From: Leisingera methylohalidivorans DSM 14336 | Lineage (GTDB): Bacteria; Pseudomonadota; Alphaproteobacteria; Rhodobacterales; Rhodobacteraceae | Assembly (NCBI RefSeq): GCF_000511355.1 | Contig: NC_023135.1 | Span: 54,407-69,427 of the forward strand | Length of the DNA stretch: 15,021 nt | Direction: 5' to 3' | Shown here: one piece after another, positions 14,134 to 15,021 of the stretch | Layout of the letters: the number at the start of each line of letters is the position of its first letter | How positions within the stretch are numbered: the stretch's first letter is position 1 | Position numbers and translations under genes: made by a program | Notes under the pieces: model-generated | What the model was told of the DNA's origin: nothing | The model's database searches: none | Seen by the model: only the letters and a program-made list of their open reading frames with translations

Positions 14134-14757
14134 ATGCACAGGGTAAACCAGCTTCTCCGCCGCTTGCCGGTCTGGGCCGTTTATCTGTTTGGGGCATTGC
14201 CTGCGTTCTGGCTCTTTTACCTCGGCCTCACCGGCGGCCTGGGGGTAGAGCCGATCAAGGCGCTGGAGCATGAGTATGGCGGGCTGGCGCTGCAGCTGAT
14301 GGTTCTCACTCTGGCCATTACCCCGTTGCGCCGGTTGGCGGGGCTGAACCTGATGAAATTCCGCCGGGCGATCGGCCTGCTGTGCTTCTTCTATGTCTCT
14401 TGCCACCTGCTTGTCTGGTTGGTGCTGGACGTGCAGATCATTGGCGAGATCTTCGCTGATATTGCCAGGCGGCCGTTTATTACCATCGGTATGGGTGGCT
14501 TTATCCTGATGCTGCCGCTGGCTGTCACCTCCAACAATGTCTCTGTCCGGAGACTGGGGCGTTCCTGGCCGCGGCTGCACAGGCTGACTTATGCGGCAAG
14601 CCTCCTTGGGGCGCTGCACTATGTGATGCTGGTGAAAGGGTTTCAAATTGAACCGCTGCTCTATCTTGGCGCGGTGATTGCCGCTTTGGGCCTGCGGTTG
14701 CCTGCCGCTCCGTTTCGAAGGCAGCAGCCCGCGCCCAAGGCTTCGGGCGGGACCTAG
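14134..14757 (+). CDS. msrQ: Haem-binding membrane subunit of the methionine sulfoxide reductase system
   Basis: MsrQ (formerly YedZ) is an inner-membrane b-type haem protein of the ferric-reductase-like family that passes electrons from the respiratory chain or a flavin reductase to MsrP. The 207 residues contain about six hydrophobic segments, beginning near residues 13-35, 50-65, 78-99, 114-132, 151-168 and 174-190. Candidate haem ligands are His91 (VSCHLLVW), His149 (PRLHRLTY) and His162 (GALHYVML), matching the family pattern. The ATG follows CCGGAGACGTCTT. A longer frame starting at 14059 overlaps msrP and is rejected. The tail after residue 190 is hydrophilic and short. It is co-transcribed with msrP. 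Confidence 0.95.
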   Translation: MHRVNQLLRRLPVWAVYLFGALPAFWLFYLGLTGGLGVEPIKALEHEYGGLALQLMVLTLAITPLRRLAGLNLMKFRRAIGLLCFFYVSCHLLVWLVLDVQIIGEIFADIARRPFITIGMGGFILMLPLAVTSNNVSVRRLGRSWPRLHRLTYAASLLGALHYVMLVKGFQIEPLLYLGAVIAALGLRLPAAPFRRQQPAPKASGGT

Positions 14758-15021
14758 GCCCGGGATCTGCTTGAGTGGCCTGGCCGGCGGGTGTTCTTTC
14801 CGTCTTTTGTTCGGGGCTTTGGCCGCATCCTGTTTTTGGCGGCCTTGGCGGGGGTATTTTTGTCCGGACGGAAGCGGGGGGATTCCTTTTTGGGGCTGTT
14901 TGGAGCGATTCCGGGGACGGTTCTGTGGATAAGGCGGGCCGGTCTGTGGGTAAGTCTGCCGGTTCCCGGGGCAGCGGGGGCCGGGGCGGGATCCGGCGGT
15001 TGCGGCGGCGGTTGTTGAGGG
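14758..15021. other. GC-rich right-edge stretch with no convincing gene
   Basis: An open frame from GTG 14791 to 15018 would give a 75-residue protein with a hydrophobic start and a Gly/Cys tail, but it has no ribosome binding site and no family resemblance, so I do not call it. The notable content is two DnaA-box-like 9-mers at 14924-14953. The inverted repeat CGGGC/GCCCG around 14744-14763 at the msrQ stop may be a weak end-of-operon hairpin. Confidence 0.4.
14924..14953 (+). promoter_or_regulatory. Pair of DnaA-box-like 9-mers
   Basis: TGTGGATAA at 14924-14932 is the exact complement of the consensus DnaA box TTATCCACA. TGTGGGTAA at 14945-14953 differs by one base. Both have the same orientation and are 21 bases apart start to start, two turns of the helix, within a shared TCTGTGGRTAAG context. 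This could be a DnaA-regulated promoter, a DnaA-titrating site or the edge of an origin; the window ends before this can be judged. Confidence 0.45.

Noticed and set aside
14791..15018. 75-codon frame ending in a Gly/Cys tail at the right edge
   Set aside because: It starts with GTG without a ribosome binding site, its tail comes from GC-rich low-complexity DNA, and it covers the DnaA boxes. It stays possible but unsupported.
1..15021. Mobile elements, CRISPR arrays or attachment sites
   Set aside because: No transposase, integrase, terminal inverted repeats, regularly spaced repeats or duplicated tRNA 3' end was seen; the tRNA-Val has no repeat of its end nearby.

Overview
The window looks like chromosomal DNA of a Rhodobacteraceae bacterium, probably of the Roseobacter group (Leisingera/Phaeobacter/Ruegeria-like). 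The basis is high GC, alphaproteobacterial protein flavour throughout, an RpoH-type clpB promoter of the alphaproteobacterial CTTG-N17-CCC form, and a DinB with an N-terminal Cys4 extension. This is judged from sequence character only; no database search was run. There is no insertion sequence, prophage, CRISPR array or obvious genomic island.

Region 1 (1-4162) is a ferric-iron uptake locus. A fused two-half permease (FbpB type) runs rightward. It converges on a leftward COG0523 GTPase and a leftward ferric-binding periplasmic protein (FbpA type). The ABC ATPase is not in the window. The permease and the binding protein share an operator-like motif, GACT-N5-AGTC and a close variant: one copy before the permease and two before the binding protein. 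This ties the split locus into one probable iron-responsive unit.

Region 2 (4132-7281) is housekeeping. tRNA-Val(GAC) and rpmJ lie head to tail on the minus strand and may share one transcript ending in a clear terminator. An N-formylglutamate amidohydrolase follows, converging on dinB (DNA polymerase IV), and then comes a Nudix hydrolase that has decayed into a pseudogene.

Region 3 (7282-11370) contains a candidate minus-strand small RNA with its own terminator, pyrF on the minus strand, and divergent clpB on the plus strand. clpB has a heat-shock promoter and a strong terminator.

Region 4 (11371-15021) starts with the remnant of an AraC-type regulator. Two leftward envelope genes follow: a lipoprotein with a Cys-His-Asp order like the transglutaminase/papain fold, and a secreted DUF302 protein. 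Divergent from them is msrPQ, the periplasmic methionine-sulfoxide repair pair, with a Tat-exported molybdoenzyme and a haem membrane partner. The GC-rich right end has no convincing gene but carries two DnaA-box-like 9-mers two helical turns apart.

I found no clearly new multi-gene system. The items most worth following are the repeated iron operator, the candidate small RNA, the lipoprotein of unknown function with a possible catalytic triad, and the DnaA boxes at the right edge.
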